Assembly: GCF_000225345.1 (NCBI RefSeq)
Contig: NC_015977.1
Span: 1,409,501 to 1,473,500 of the forward strand
Source of the DNA: Roseburia hominis A2-183
GTDB lineage: Bacteria; Bacillota; Clostridia; Lachnospirales; Lachnospiraceae
DNA length: 64,000 bases
Direction of reading: 5' to 3'
The notes under the pieces were generated by a model, which did no database searches, was not told the origin of the DNA, and was given only the letters and a program-made list of their open reading frames with translations. The translations under genes were made by a program, and so were the position numbers. How positions within the stretch are numbered: the first letter of the stretch is position 1; every line of letters starts with the position of its first letter. Positions 1 through 6,624 of this stretch are shown here, one piece after another.

Positions 1-1
1 G

Positions 2-289
2 CTGGATCTTGCGATGCCGGTGATGGATGGAATGGAATTCCTAAAGCGAAAGCAGCAGGATGCCGTCCTTGCGGGAATCCCGGTGATTATCATCACAGCG
101 GACGACACGACCGGACATCAGATCCAGATGCTGCAGCTGGGCGCAGAGGACTACATCGTGAAGCCTTTCGTGCCGGAGATTGCGATGCGCAGAGTGGAAA
201 ATGTTCTGGGAGCTGGCAGACTGTTGAAGCGGGTGTCTGTTGCCGGAGAGAAGGATAAAGGAGAGACGGACAATGGAGGAACTGTTTGA
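2..289 (+). CDS. Response regulator receiver domain, C-terminal part (5' end outside window)
   Basis: The reading frame is already open at the window edge, so only the C-terminal 95 residues are seen. They carry the phosphoacceptor turn (LDLAMPVMDG), the conserved threonine region (IIITADD) and the lysine switch (EDYIVKPF) of a CheY-like receiver. No output domain follows the receiver; the protein ends after a short charged tail, so it is either a stand-alone receiver or the last domain of a hybrid sensor kinase. It overlaps the next gene, an Hpt protein, by 17 bases, which suggests a coupled phosphorelay. The partner and output cannot be told from this fragment. Confidence 0.85.
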   Translation: MDLAMPVMDGMEFLKRKQQDAVLAGIPVIIITADDTTGHQIQMLQLGAEDYIVKPFVPEIAMRRVENVLGAGRLLKRVSVAGEKDKGETDNGGTV

Positions 290-626
290 TTCCTTGAAAA
301 ACTGGGGCTGTGATGTGGACGGTGCGCTGGCACGGTTCATCGGTGACAGGGAGCTGTACCGCCGCTGCCTGTACACGGCAGCGACAGATCAGAATTTTGA
401 ACTTCTGCCGGAGACGCTGCGCTCAGGGGAGATGGGGCGTGCATTTGAATGTGCGCATACATTAAAAGGAATGCTTGCCAATATGGGACTGACCCCGTTA
501 TATGATATTGTGGTGCGGATTGTGGAACCGCTGCGTGCGGGAGAGACGGCGGGACTTTTACCTGCCTGCGACGAACTTCTGGCGGCGAGAGACAGGCTGA
601 ATACCCTGTTAAAGGAGACGGCATGA
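273..626 (+). CDS. Histidine phosphotransfer (Hpt) domain protein
   Basis: This 117-residue protein consists of little more than one Hpt domain. The phosphorylated histidine is in the AHTLKGMLANMG motif around residue 68, the classic Hpt signature. It would relay phosphate between receiver domains of a multistep phosphorelay in the cytoplasm. The start at 273 is chosen because AAAGGAGA lies at 257-264. An upstream alternative in the same frame (240) has no such site. It overlaps the receiver-domain gene upstream by 17 bases and the phosphopantetheinyl transferase gene downstream by 4 bases (ATGA), so the three are probably translationally coupled. Confidence 0.85.
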   Translation: MEELFDSLKNWGCDVDGALARFIGDRELYRRCLYTAATDQNFELLPETLRSGEMGRAFECAHTLKGMLANMGLTPLYDIVVRIVEPLRAGETAGLLPACDELLAARDRLNTLLKETA

Positions 627-1330
627 GGGTTCTGATAACCAATATTTCGCCGCTGCGGGATGCGGCATTGTACGAAGAGCTTCTGCGGTATGTACCCGCA
701 GAGAGACAGGAGAAAATAGCGCGCTGCGGGAAGCAGGAGGATCGCAGGAGAAGTCTTGGCGCAGGTTTGTTGCTGGAGTATGGTCTGCGAAGTCTTGGCT
801 GTTCCCTGCTTCCGCTGGTGCCAGGGACAGAGACGGTGCATCTGGTGCGCGGTGCCTACGGAAAGCCGGAACTTTCCGGCGGGACGGGGGTGCATTTTAA
901 CCTGTCCCACGCGGGAGACTATGCGGCGGCGGTATTTGACGACGGCGCGGTTGGCATCGACGTGGAACGGGCGCGGCGCGTGAATGTGAATGTTATGCAA
1001 AGGCAGTTTACGGCAGCGGAGAATGCGTATCTGCGGAGCAAACCGGATGCGTTTTTAAGACTCTGGACGCGCAAGGAAAGCTATTGCAAAGCGGTAGGGG
1101 AAGGACTGCACCTGCCGCTTTCTTCTTTTGATGTGCTGGAGGATCAGGTGGCAGGCCGGGAAGCATCGGACACAGAGACGGTAGGCAGGGAGGCGGATGC
1201 CGGGGACTTTTATTTGTATACAGAAGCATTTGCAAAAGATTATGTATTGTCGTTCTGCACGGGACATCCCATCACGGGGTGTCCTGTGCAGAACGTTGAT
1301 CTGCGGAAATTATTTGACGGCATTTCCTAA
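623..1330 (+). CDS. 4'-phosphopantetheinyl transferase, Sfp superfamily
   Basis: This 235-residue protein would move the phosphopantetheine arm of coenzyme A to a serine of a carrier protein (ACP or PCP). The two magnesium/CoA motifs of the Sfp family are present: VGIDVE with D113 and E115, and LWTRKESYCKAVG with E152 and K156. The length fits the long Sfp/EntD-like class rather than the 120-residue AcpS class. It starts inside the end of the Hpt gene (ATGA overlap). No polyketide or peptide synthetase is in the window, so its carrier target is unknown. Its 3' end contains the promoter of greA. Confidence 0.85.
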   Translation: MRVLITNISPLRDAALYEELLRYVPAERQEKIARCGKQEDRRRSLGAGLLLEYGLRSLGCSLLPLVPGTETVHLVRGAYGKPELSGGTGVHFNLSHAGDYAAAVFDDGAVGIDVERARRVNVNVMQRQFTAAENAYLRSKPDAFLRLWTRKESYCKAVGEGLHLPLSSFDVLEDQVAGREASDTETVGREADAGDFYLYTEAFAKDYVLSFCTGHPITGCPVQNVDLRKLFDGIS

Positions 1331-1342
1331 AATCACTATAAT
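1314..1342 (+). promoter_or_regulatory. Sigma-A-type promoter of greA
   Basis: TTGACG at 1314-1319 and TATAAT at 1337-1342 are separated by 17 bases. The -35 box lies within the last codons of the phosphopantetheinyl transferase gene, so greA has its own promoter. Confidence 0.65.
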
Positions 1343-1375
1343 AAATTCATCAGCCAAAAAGGATGGGGATAGATC

Positions 1376-1879
1376 ATGTACGATGAATTGACAGAGCAGG
1401 ATATCAAGAAAATGGAAGAGGAGATCGAGTATCGCAAGCTGGTTGTGCGCAAGGAAGCACTCGAGGCTGTGAAGGAGGCGAGAGCCCAGGGAGATCTCAG
1501 CGAGAATTTTGAATATCATGCGGCAAAAAAAGACAAGAACCAGAACGAGAGCAGAATCCGTTATCTGGAGAAGATGATCAAGACAGCGAAGATCATATCT
1601 ACGGATTCCGCGGAGGACGAAGTCGGAATGAATAACACCGTCACCGTGTATTTCGAGGAGGACGATGAGGAAGAAGTCTATAAGATTGTCACCACCGTGC
1701 GCGGCAATTCACTCAAGAACTTGATCAGCAATGAGTCGCCGCTCGGTAAGGCGCTGCTTGGACACCGGGTAGGGGATCGCGTGGAAGTGCGGGTCAACGA
1801 TGATTATTCTTATTTTGTCACAATCCGCAAGATCGAGAATACCGTGGATGACGGAACAGACAAGCTGAGAAAATTTTAG
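1376..1879 (+). CDS. greA: Transcription elongation factor GreA
   Basis: The 167-residue protein has the GreA layout: an N-terminal antiparallel coiled coil (about residues 1-75) with the acidic tip region AQGDLSENFEYHAAK, then a C-terminal FKBP-like domain (about 85-160). GreA enters the secondary channel of RNA polymerase and stimulates cleavage of backtracked RNA. It is slightly longer than E. coli GreA (158 residues) because of an acidic insertion (FEEDDEEE) in the C-terminal domain. A site GGATGGGGA lies before the ATG and a good promoter at 1314-1342. Confidence 0.93.
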   Translation: MYDELTEQDIKKMEEEIEYRKLVVRKEALEAVKEARAQGDLSENFEYHAAKKDKNQNESRIRYLEKMIKTAKIISTDSAEDEVGMNNTVTVYFEEDDEEEVYKIVTTVRGNSLKNLISNESPLGKALLGHRVGDRVEVRVNDDYSYFVTIRKIENTVDDGTDKLRKF

Positions 1880-1907
1880 GCATGACGCAGAAGAAAGGAT
1901 AGAGCAG

Positions 1908-2777
1908 ATGAGACTGACAGAATTATTAAAGACCGATCAGGTTACGATTTCCTGTGAGCTGTTTCCACCCAAACAGGGGGCGCAGCTTGCCAATTACAAA
2001 AATATCGTTGCGGACATGGCGGCATTGAAGCCGGCATATATGAGCGTGACCTACGGCGCGACCGGCGGTACGTCCGACTATACGGTAGAACTTGCCAGCG
2101 AGGTGGAAAAGCATCAGATTCCGGCGCTTGCACATTTAACCTGTGCTTCCTCCACGAAGGAAAAGGTGGCATCCGTGATTGAGGAGTTAAAAGAGAAGCA
2201 GATCAGCAATATTCTGGCGCTCCGGGGAGACATTCCGCAGAATGCGGATTTCCCGCTTCCGAACCAGTACCGTCATGCGAGTGAGCTGATCGCGGACATC
2301 AAAGCACAGGGAGATTTCTGCATCGGCGGCGCCTGCTATCCGGAGGGACATCCGGAAGCGGACACCATTTTTGAGGATCTGGATCATCTGAAGGAAAAAG
2401 TGGATGCGGGCTGTGAATTCCTAACGACACAGATGTTTTTTGATAACCACATTCTGTACAATTTCCTGTACAAGGCACTCTCAAGAGGCATCGATGTGCC
2501 GGTGGTTGCGGGAATCATGCCGGTGACGAACAAGGCGCAGATCAAGAGGATCGTGTCGCTTTCCGGCAATATGGTTCCGCCGCGTTTCCTGGCGATCGTG
2601 GATCGTTTCGGGGATAATCCGGCGGCGATGCGCCAGGCCGGAATTGCTTACGCGACGGATCAGATTATCGATCTGATTGCCAACGGCGTGAATCACGTAC
2701 ATATCTATACTATGAATAAGCCGGATGTCGCGGGCGAGATTCTGGACAATTTGTCCGAGATCTATGTGAGAGCGTAA
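1908..2777 (+). CDS. metF: Methylenetetrahydrofolate reductase
   Basis: The 289-residue protein is an FAD-binding TIM-barrel reductase that converts 5,10-methylene-THF to 5-methyl-THF for methionine synthesis or, in acetogens, the Wood-Ljungdahl methyl branch. Family hallmarks seen are SCELFPPK near the N-terminus, VTYGATGG, the LALRGD stretch around residue 105 and the TTQMFFDN motif around residue 175. It sits 28 bases after greA and could be read from the same promoter. No metH or cobalamin gene lies in the window, so the pathway in which it acts is not decided here. Confidence 0.93.
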   Translation: MRLTELLKTDQVTISCELFPPKQGAQLANYKNIVADMAALKPAYMSVTYGATGGTSDYTVELASEVEKHQIPALAHLTCASSTKEKVASVIEELKEKQISNILALRGDIPQNADFPLPNQYRHASELIADIKAQGDFCIGGACYPEGHPEADTIFEDLDHLKEKVDAGCEFLTTQMFFDNHILYNFLYKALSRGIDVPVVAGIMPVTNKAQIKRIVSLSGNMVPPRFLAIVDRFGDNPAAMRQAGIAYATDQIIDLIANGVNHVHIYTMNKPDVAGEILDNLSEIYVRA

Positions 2778-2813
2778 TCTGGGGCTGATCCGGGCTTGTG
2801 CGGGAGGAAGGCT

Positions 2814-3188
2814 ATGGCAGGGAAGAATGTTGAGGGACAGCTTGAGTTATTTTCACTGTTTGATTCGGTGGAAGAACTCGAGCAGAAGATCAAAGGCGCC
2901 GGACTGAAAGAAGTGCAGGGCGAACCGGTGATGGAACAGTGTTACAGGCACCGTGACACCGGTGAGACGGCGGTGGCGGCGTATCTGGACTATAACCGGG
3001 TCTATGTGGCGGACTGGGGCAGGAAGCCCCTGCTGTATCAGTTTGACAGCACAAAAGAGGCTGTCGGGTATTATGCAGACTGGCTGGACCGCCATGCGTC
3101 GGATGAAGCGGCGGTAGCGGCACAGCGGCCGGAAGCATTGCAGAAGGCGAAGGCAGTCCGCTGGGAGAATACGGAGGTAGAGAAATGA
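2814..3188 (+). CDS. Uncharacterised 124-residue protein, first of a pair
   Basis: I do not recognise this family. The ATG at 2814 is preceded by GGGAGGAAGG at 2802-2811; an in-frame TTG at 2796 is less likely. The protein begins with a phage/plasmid-like QLELFSLFDS motif, followed by a mixed alpha/beta stretch containing YLDYNRVYVADWG, and a helical, alanine-rich C-terminus. There is no signal peptide or membrane segment. Its stop overlaps the start of the next gene by 4 bases (ATGA), so both products probably act together. Confidence 0.6.
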   Translation: MAGKNVEGQLELFSLFDSVEELEQKIKGAGLKEVQGEPVMEQCYRHRDTGETAVAAYLDYNRVYVADWGRKPLLYQFDSTKEAVGYYADWLDRHASDEAAVAAQRPEALQKAKAVRWENTEVEK

Positions 3189-3643
3189 AACAGGAAGAAT
3201 TATGCCGTAAACTGACGGAGATGATTGCGGAGACAAAAGCACAGAAGCTTTCCTGGAGACTGGAAGTACAGACCACAGAGGGAAATGATGCTTCCGAGAA
3301 GCCGATCGAGGAGGAGCACGGAACAAAGTGGACGATTGATGAGTGTTATGCGTCTTACAGCTGTAACTACCGCGGAAAAGAATTCTGCATGATTACCTAT
3401 GAGCTGCTCAAGAAATCCGGGGATAAGGAGCGCTCAAGCAATCTGGTCTTTCTGCCGCCGGAGGGAATCCGCTTTTTCGACCTTCACACCTTACTGCCGT
3501 ACAGTGTGGAGATGTCGGCGGTGCTTGCGGATCACATTCACCAGCTCTGGCTGCTTTTGATGGAGCAGTACAAGGAAAAGTGCCCCGGTGTGGAACTTGC
3601 GGTAAGATCCGGGATGCTTACGATCGAAGAGGAAAATCTGTAG
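3185..3643 (+). CDS. Uncharacterised 152-residue protein, second of a pair
   Basis: This is a cytoplasmic-looking protein without signal peptide or membrane segment and without a motif I can name. It has a central aromatic beta-like part (YASYSCNYRGKEFCMITYELL) and ends with helical stretches. It is coupled by an ATGA overlap to the gene before it and followed within 30 bases by a strong two-way terminator, so it closes this transcription unit. Confidence 0.55.
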   Translation: MKQEELCRKLTEMIAETKAQKLSWRLEVQTTEGNDASEKPIEEEHGTKWTIDECYASYSCNYRGKEFCMITYELLKKSGDKERSSNLVFLPPEGIRFFDLHTLLPYSVEMSAVLADHIHQLWLLLMEQYKEKCPGVELAVRSGMLTIEEENL

Positions 3644-3665
3644 ACTGGGATTCATTACAGTACAC

Positions 3666-3714
3666 AAAAAACGTGCGGGAGACTGCGGTATGTGCAGTCT
3701 CCCGCACGTTTTTT
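3666..3714. terminator. Bidirectional rho-independent terminator
   Basis: A 16-base perfect stem (3671-3686 with 3694-3709) with a 7-base loop is flanked by five A on the left and five T on the right. It therefore serves both the plus-strand gene ending at 3643 and the minus-strand larC gene, whose stop codon touches its right edge. Confidence 0.93.
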
Positions 3715-5002
3715 AGTGCAGGGATTTCTCGATTTCATTCAAAGAGAGGGCGCAGTGGTTCTTTAAGACCACGGATTTTAAATCCTCAAATTCCGCTTTC
3801 TCCTTCTGGATGCCGTAGCCGGAACTTTTTTTGATGCGGATATTGCCGTACGAGGTCTTGCGCGTCTCAAAAGTAGATTCCAGCTTTGCGCGTTCGAACA
3901 CCTGGTAGCGCACGCCTCTGGTCGAAGTATGGAGGAAGAAAAGCCCTGTGAATTTTTCACGTTCCTCCATCTCACACAGACAGGTTAAGAGAATGCCGGG
4001 ACGGTTTTTCTTCATCTGGATCGGGATTGTAAAGACGTCCAGTGCCCCGGCTGCCATAAAGATCTCCGTTGCAAGTCCCAGCGCTTCGCCGGTCATATCG
4101 TCGATGTTGCAGGAGATCGATAAAATGGTATCGTCGCAGGAGTATGGCTCCTCCTCCTCGGCAGCGAGATAGGAGGCGGTGTCGCCGAGAAAAGCACGGA
4201 CACAGTTCGCGATGCCGAAATCTTTCGAGCCGATGCCGTAGCCGATCTCCGACGCGGTCATGGTAGGCATCGGGAGATAGCGCAGCACATAGTAGTGCAG
4301 GATGGCAGCACCTGTCGGGGTTAAAAGCTCGCCGGTCACGGAGCCGGTGTAGAACGGAATGCCGCGCAGAAGCTCTGCGGTCGCCGGGGCAGGAACCGGC
4401 AGCACGCCGTGTGCACATTTTACAAAGCCGTTTCCGACGTGAAGGGGCGACGCGAGAATCTGCTCCGGTGCGATCGTGCGGATTAAAAGCGCGCAGCCGA
4501 CCACATCCGCGAGTGCGTCGAGTGTTCCCACCTCGTGAAAATGGATCTGCTCTAACGTGGTGTCGTGTACTTTTGCTTCTGCCTCTCCGAGCAGGCGGTA
4601 GATGGCGAGCGCATCGTCCTTTACCTCTGCGGGAAGATCAAGGGATGCGATCTCCTCGCAGACGGCGGCGTAGGTGGTGTGCGTGTGGGAGTGTCCGTCC
4701 TCCGCAGAATCGGACGCTTCGTGGGCAAAGGATGCATCCGGACTCTCTGCATGCGTGTGATGGGCATGTCCCGCCTTGACATCGAGAGAGACCTCCTCGG
4801 TACCGTCCACCGTTACTTTCATGTGGGTTCCGTTGATACCGCAGCTTACGGCGGATTCCGGAGAAAGCACGATATGATAAGGGGCAAAGACGGTGTTCAT
4901 CTTGTGCAAAAACCATTCTTTCTGATCGCAGATCTCATAAAGGGCACTCATCAACATATCTCCGGCAGCACCCATATTACATTCCAGATAAATTGTTTTC
5001 AT
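3713..5002 (-). CDS. larC: Nickel-pincer cofactor biosynthesis protein LarC
   Basis: LarC is the CTP-dependent nickel insertase that completes the nickel-pincer nucleotide cofactor of lactate racemase and related enzymes. The 429-residue protein starts with the family signature (YLECNMGAAGDM), has a histidine-rich stretch around residues 79-112 (HAHHTHAES, HSHTHT) likely to handle nickel, and the HFHEVGTLDALADVVG motif around residue 155. In some lactobacilli larC is read through a programmed frameshift from two ORFs; here it is a single open frame. It lies 40 bases downstream of larB on the same strand. larA and larE are not in the window. Confidence 0.9.
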   Translation of the reverse strand: MKTIYLECNMGAAGDMLMSALYEICDQKEWFLHKMNTVFAPYHIVLSPESAVSCGINGTHMKVTVDGTEEVSLDVKAGHAHHTHAESPDASFAHEASDSAEDGHSHTHTTYAAVCEEIASLDLPAEVKDDALAIYRLLGEAEAKVHDTTLEQIHFHEVGTLDALADVVGCALLIRTIAPEQILASPLHVGNGFVKCAHGVLPVPAPATAELLRGIPFYTGSVTGELLTPTGAAILHYYVLRYLPMPTMTASEIGYGIGSKDFGIANCVRAFLGDTASYLAAEEEEPYSCDDTILSISCNIDDMTGEALGLATEIFMAAGALDVFTIPIQMKKNRPGILLTCLCEMEEREKFTGLFFLHTSTRGVRYQVFERAKLESTFETRKTSYGNIRIKKSSGYGIQKEKAEFEDLKSVVLKNHCALSLNEIEKSLH

Positions 5003-5042
5003 AGTGAGAAGAAACCTCCTGTTAGAGTGATGGATGGTGTGA

Positions 5043-5795
5043 TCAGCCGCCGATGTGGTTGATCATGCTTGCAAGGTAGCCCGCGCCGAAGCCGTTGTCG
5101 ATGTTGACGACAGATACGCCGCTGGCGCAGGAATTGAGCATGGACAATAGCGCGGAAATGCCGTGAAAGCTGGCGCCGTACCCAACGCTTGTGGGAACGC
5201 CGATGACAGGGCAGTCCACGAGACCGCCGATGACGCTGGCGAGAGCGCCCTCCATGCCTGCGACGGCGACGATGGCATTGGCGGATGAGAGCAGCTCCAT
5301 GTTGGAGAGCAGGCGGTGCAGTCCCGCGACGCCGACGTCATAGACGCGTACGACCTTGTTGCCGAGCACTTCTGCCGTTAAGGCTGCCTCCTCCGCGACG
5401 GGAATGTCGCTCGTGCCGCCTGTGGCTACGACGATGGTTCCCTCCGCTGTGATATGCGGCGTACGGTTCACAATGCCGATGCGGGACGCCTCATCGTAGA
5501 ACAGCGTAAAACGCTCGGAAAGGTAAGCAGCGGATTCCGGGGAAAGCCTCGTGATTAAGATATTCTCCGGACAGTGGGCGAGCAGACTGTTCGTGATGCC
5601 CTCGATCTGTTCTTTGGTCTTGGAGGCTCCGTAGATCACTTCCGGCGCTCCCTGACGCACTTCGCGGTGATGATCGACCTTGGCGTATCCGAGATCCTCA
5701 AAAGGAGCCAGCTTTAACTGCGCGTAGGCTTCGCTCGCGGTGAGCGTTCCGTTTTCAATATTATTAAGAATCGTTCTGATATGATCGTTTTCCAT
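5043..5795 (-). CDS. larB: Nickel-pincer cofactor biosynthesis protein LarB
   Basis: LarB carboxylates and hydrolyses nicotinic acid adenine dinucleotide, the first step to the nickel-pincer cofactor. The 250-residue protein has the LarB N-terminus (helical, ending GYAKVDHHREVRQGAPEVIYG) and a C-terminal PurE/AIR-carboxylase-like domain (GGTSDIPVAEEA, VAGMEGALASVIGGL, VPTSVGYGAS). The ATG at 5795 is used because a GGAGG lies just upstream; the longer frame to 5852 runs into the promoter. It is the first gene of a two-gene larBC unit. Confidence 0.9.
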   Translation of the reverse strand: MENDHIRTILNNIENGTLTASEAYAQLKLAPFEDLGYAKVDHHREVRQGAPEVIYGASKTKEQIEGITNSLLAHCPENILITRLSPESAAYLSERFTLFYDEASRIGIVNRTPHITAEGTIVVATGGTSDIPVAEEAALTAEVLGNKVVRVYDVGVAGLHRLLSNMELLSSANAIVAVAGMEGALASVIGGLVDCPVIGVPTSVGYGASFHGISALLSMLNSCASGVSVVNIDNGFGAGYLASMINHIGG

Positions 5796-5823
5796 GATGT
5801 CCTCCATGTCTGTAATTAACCAT

Positions 5824-5852
5824 ATTATACCCATTGTACGGCGGGATTGCAA
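5824..5852 (-). promoter_or_regulatory. Promoter of larBC
   Basis: On the minus strand a TTGCAA box (5847-5852) and a TATAAT box (5824-5829) are 17 bases apart and 28 bases ahead of the larB start. This is a sigma-A-like promoter. Confidence 0.6.
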
Positions 5853-5904
5853 GAACGCGCAGGCGCTTGAAAGACCGGAATTTAGTACATTTATACAAAA
5901 AATG

Positions 5905-5990
5905 GAAACTGATTTTGTAAATTCGGTTTCTTGTGAGAACCTGGAAATCGTGATAGAATAAAGGAAACCAGAAAAATAAAAATAGTTTCC
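5905..5990. promoter_or_regulatory. Two inverted-repeat operator candidates for the TetR regulator
   Basis: GAAACTGA (5905-5912) faces TCGGTTTC (5923-5930), and GGAAAC (5963-5968) faces GTTTCC (5985-5990). Both repeats share the half-site GAAAC. One abuts the -35 box and the other covers the likely start point. This is the expected layout for autoregulation by the TetR protein encoded just downstream. Binding is an inference. Confidence 0.5.
5931..5959 (+). promoter_or_regulatory. Promoter of the tetR/glycosidase operon
   Basis: TTGTGA at 5931-5936 and TAGAAT at 5954-5959 with a 17-base spacer lie 53 bases ahead of the TetR gene. Two similar inverted repeats flank it: 5905-5930 directly upstream and 5963-5990 at the expected start of transcription. 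Confidence 0.6.
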
Positions 5991-6011
5991 AAAAGAGGGA
6001 GGTGGCTAAAG

Positions 6012-6584
6012 ATGCAGCAGAAAGAAGTGATCCTGGAGGGAACGATCAAAGCGTTTAATGAGAAAGGCCTGAAGTTCACCATGGACGATGTGGCGAAAAT
6101 CCTCGGAATGAGCAAAAAGACCATATATACCGTATTCCGCGACAAGGAGTCGATGTTTCTTGCGATGGTGGATTACATGTTCGATTCCATCAAGGAGAGT
6201 GAACAGCAGATCGTGGAGGATGACGCGCTCTCTACGGTGGAGAAGATCAGACGGATTCTCGGAGTGATTCCGGAGAGTTACCGGGATGTGGATTTCAGAC
6301 AGCTCTATCTGTTAAAGGACAAGTATCCGGTGATCTACAAGCAGGTGGAAAAAAGACTGGAGACCGGCTGGGAGACAACGATCCAGCTTCTGGAGCAGGG
6401 AATGGCGGAAGGCGTGGTCCGCAAGGTCAGCATTCCGATCGTAAAGATGATGCTGGAGGCCACGGTAGAACAGTTTTTCCAGAGAGATATCCTGATTCAG
6501 AGCGGGCTTTCCTATCTGGAAGCGCTCGATGAGGTGGTTTCGATTCTGGTAAACGGAATTGTGGTGCCGGAGGCGGCGGGATAA
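6012..6584 (+). CDS. TetR/AcrR-family transcriptional regulator
   Basis: The 190-residue protein has the TetR N-terminal helix-turn-helix (about residues 22-47, TMDDVAKILGMSKKTIYTVFRDKESMF in the family pattern) and a helical ligand-binding C-terminal domain. It is the first gene of a run leading directly into the GH2 glycosidase gene (40-base gap without a visible terminator). It therefore probably controls its own operon and senses a substrate or product of the glycosidases. The inducer is unknown. Inverted repeats at 5905-5930 and 5963-5990 are the likely operators. Confidence 0.9.
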   Translation: MQQKEVILEGTIKAFNEKGLKFTMDDVAKILGMSKKTIYTVFRDKESMFLAMVDYMFDSIKESEQQIVEDDALSTVEKIRRILGVIPESYRDVDFRQLYLLKDKYPVIYKQVEKRLETGWETTIQLLEQGMAEGVVRKVSIPIVKMMLEATVEQFFQRDILIQSGLSYLEALDEVVSILVNGIVVPEAAG

Positions 6585-6624
6585 ACGCGTGGCAATGCAG
6601 GAAGGTGACAGGCAAAGGTAGAAC

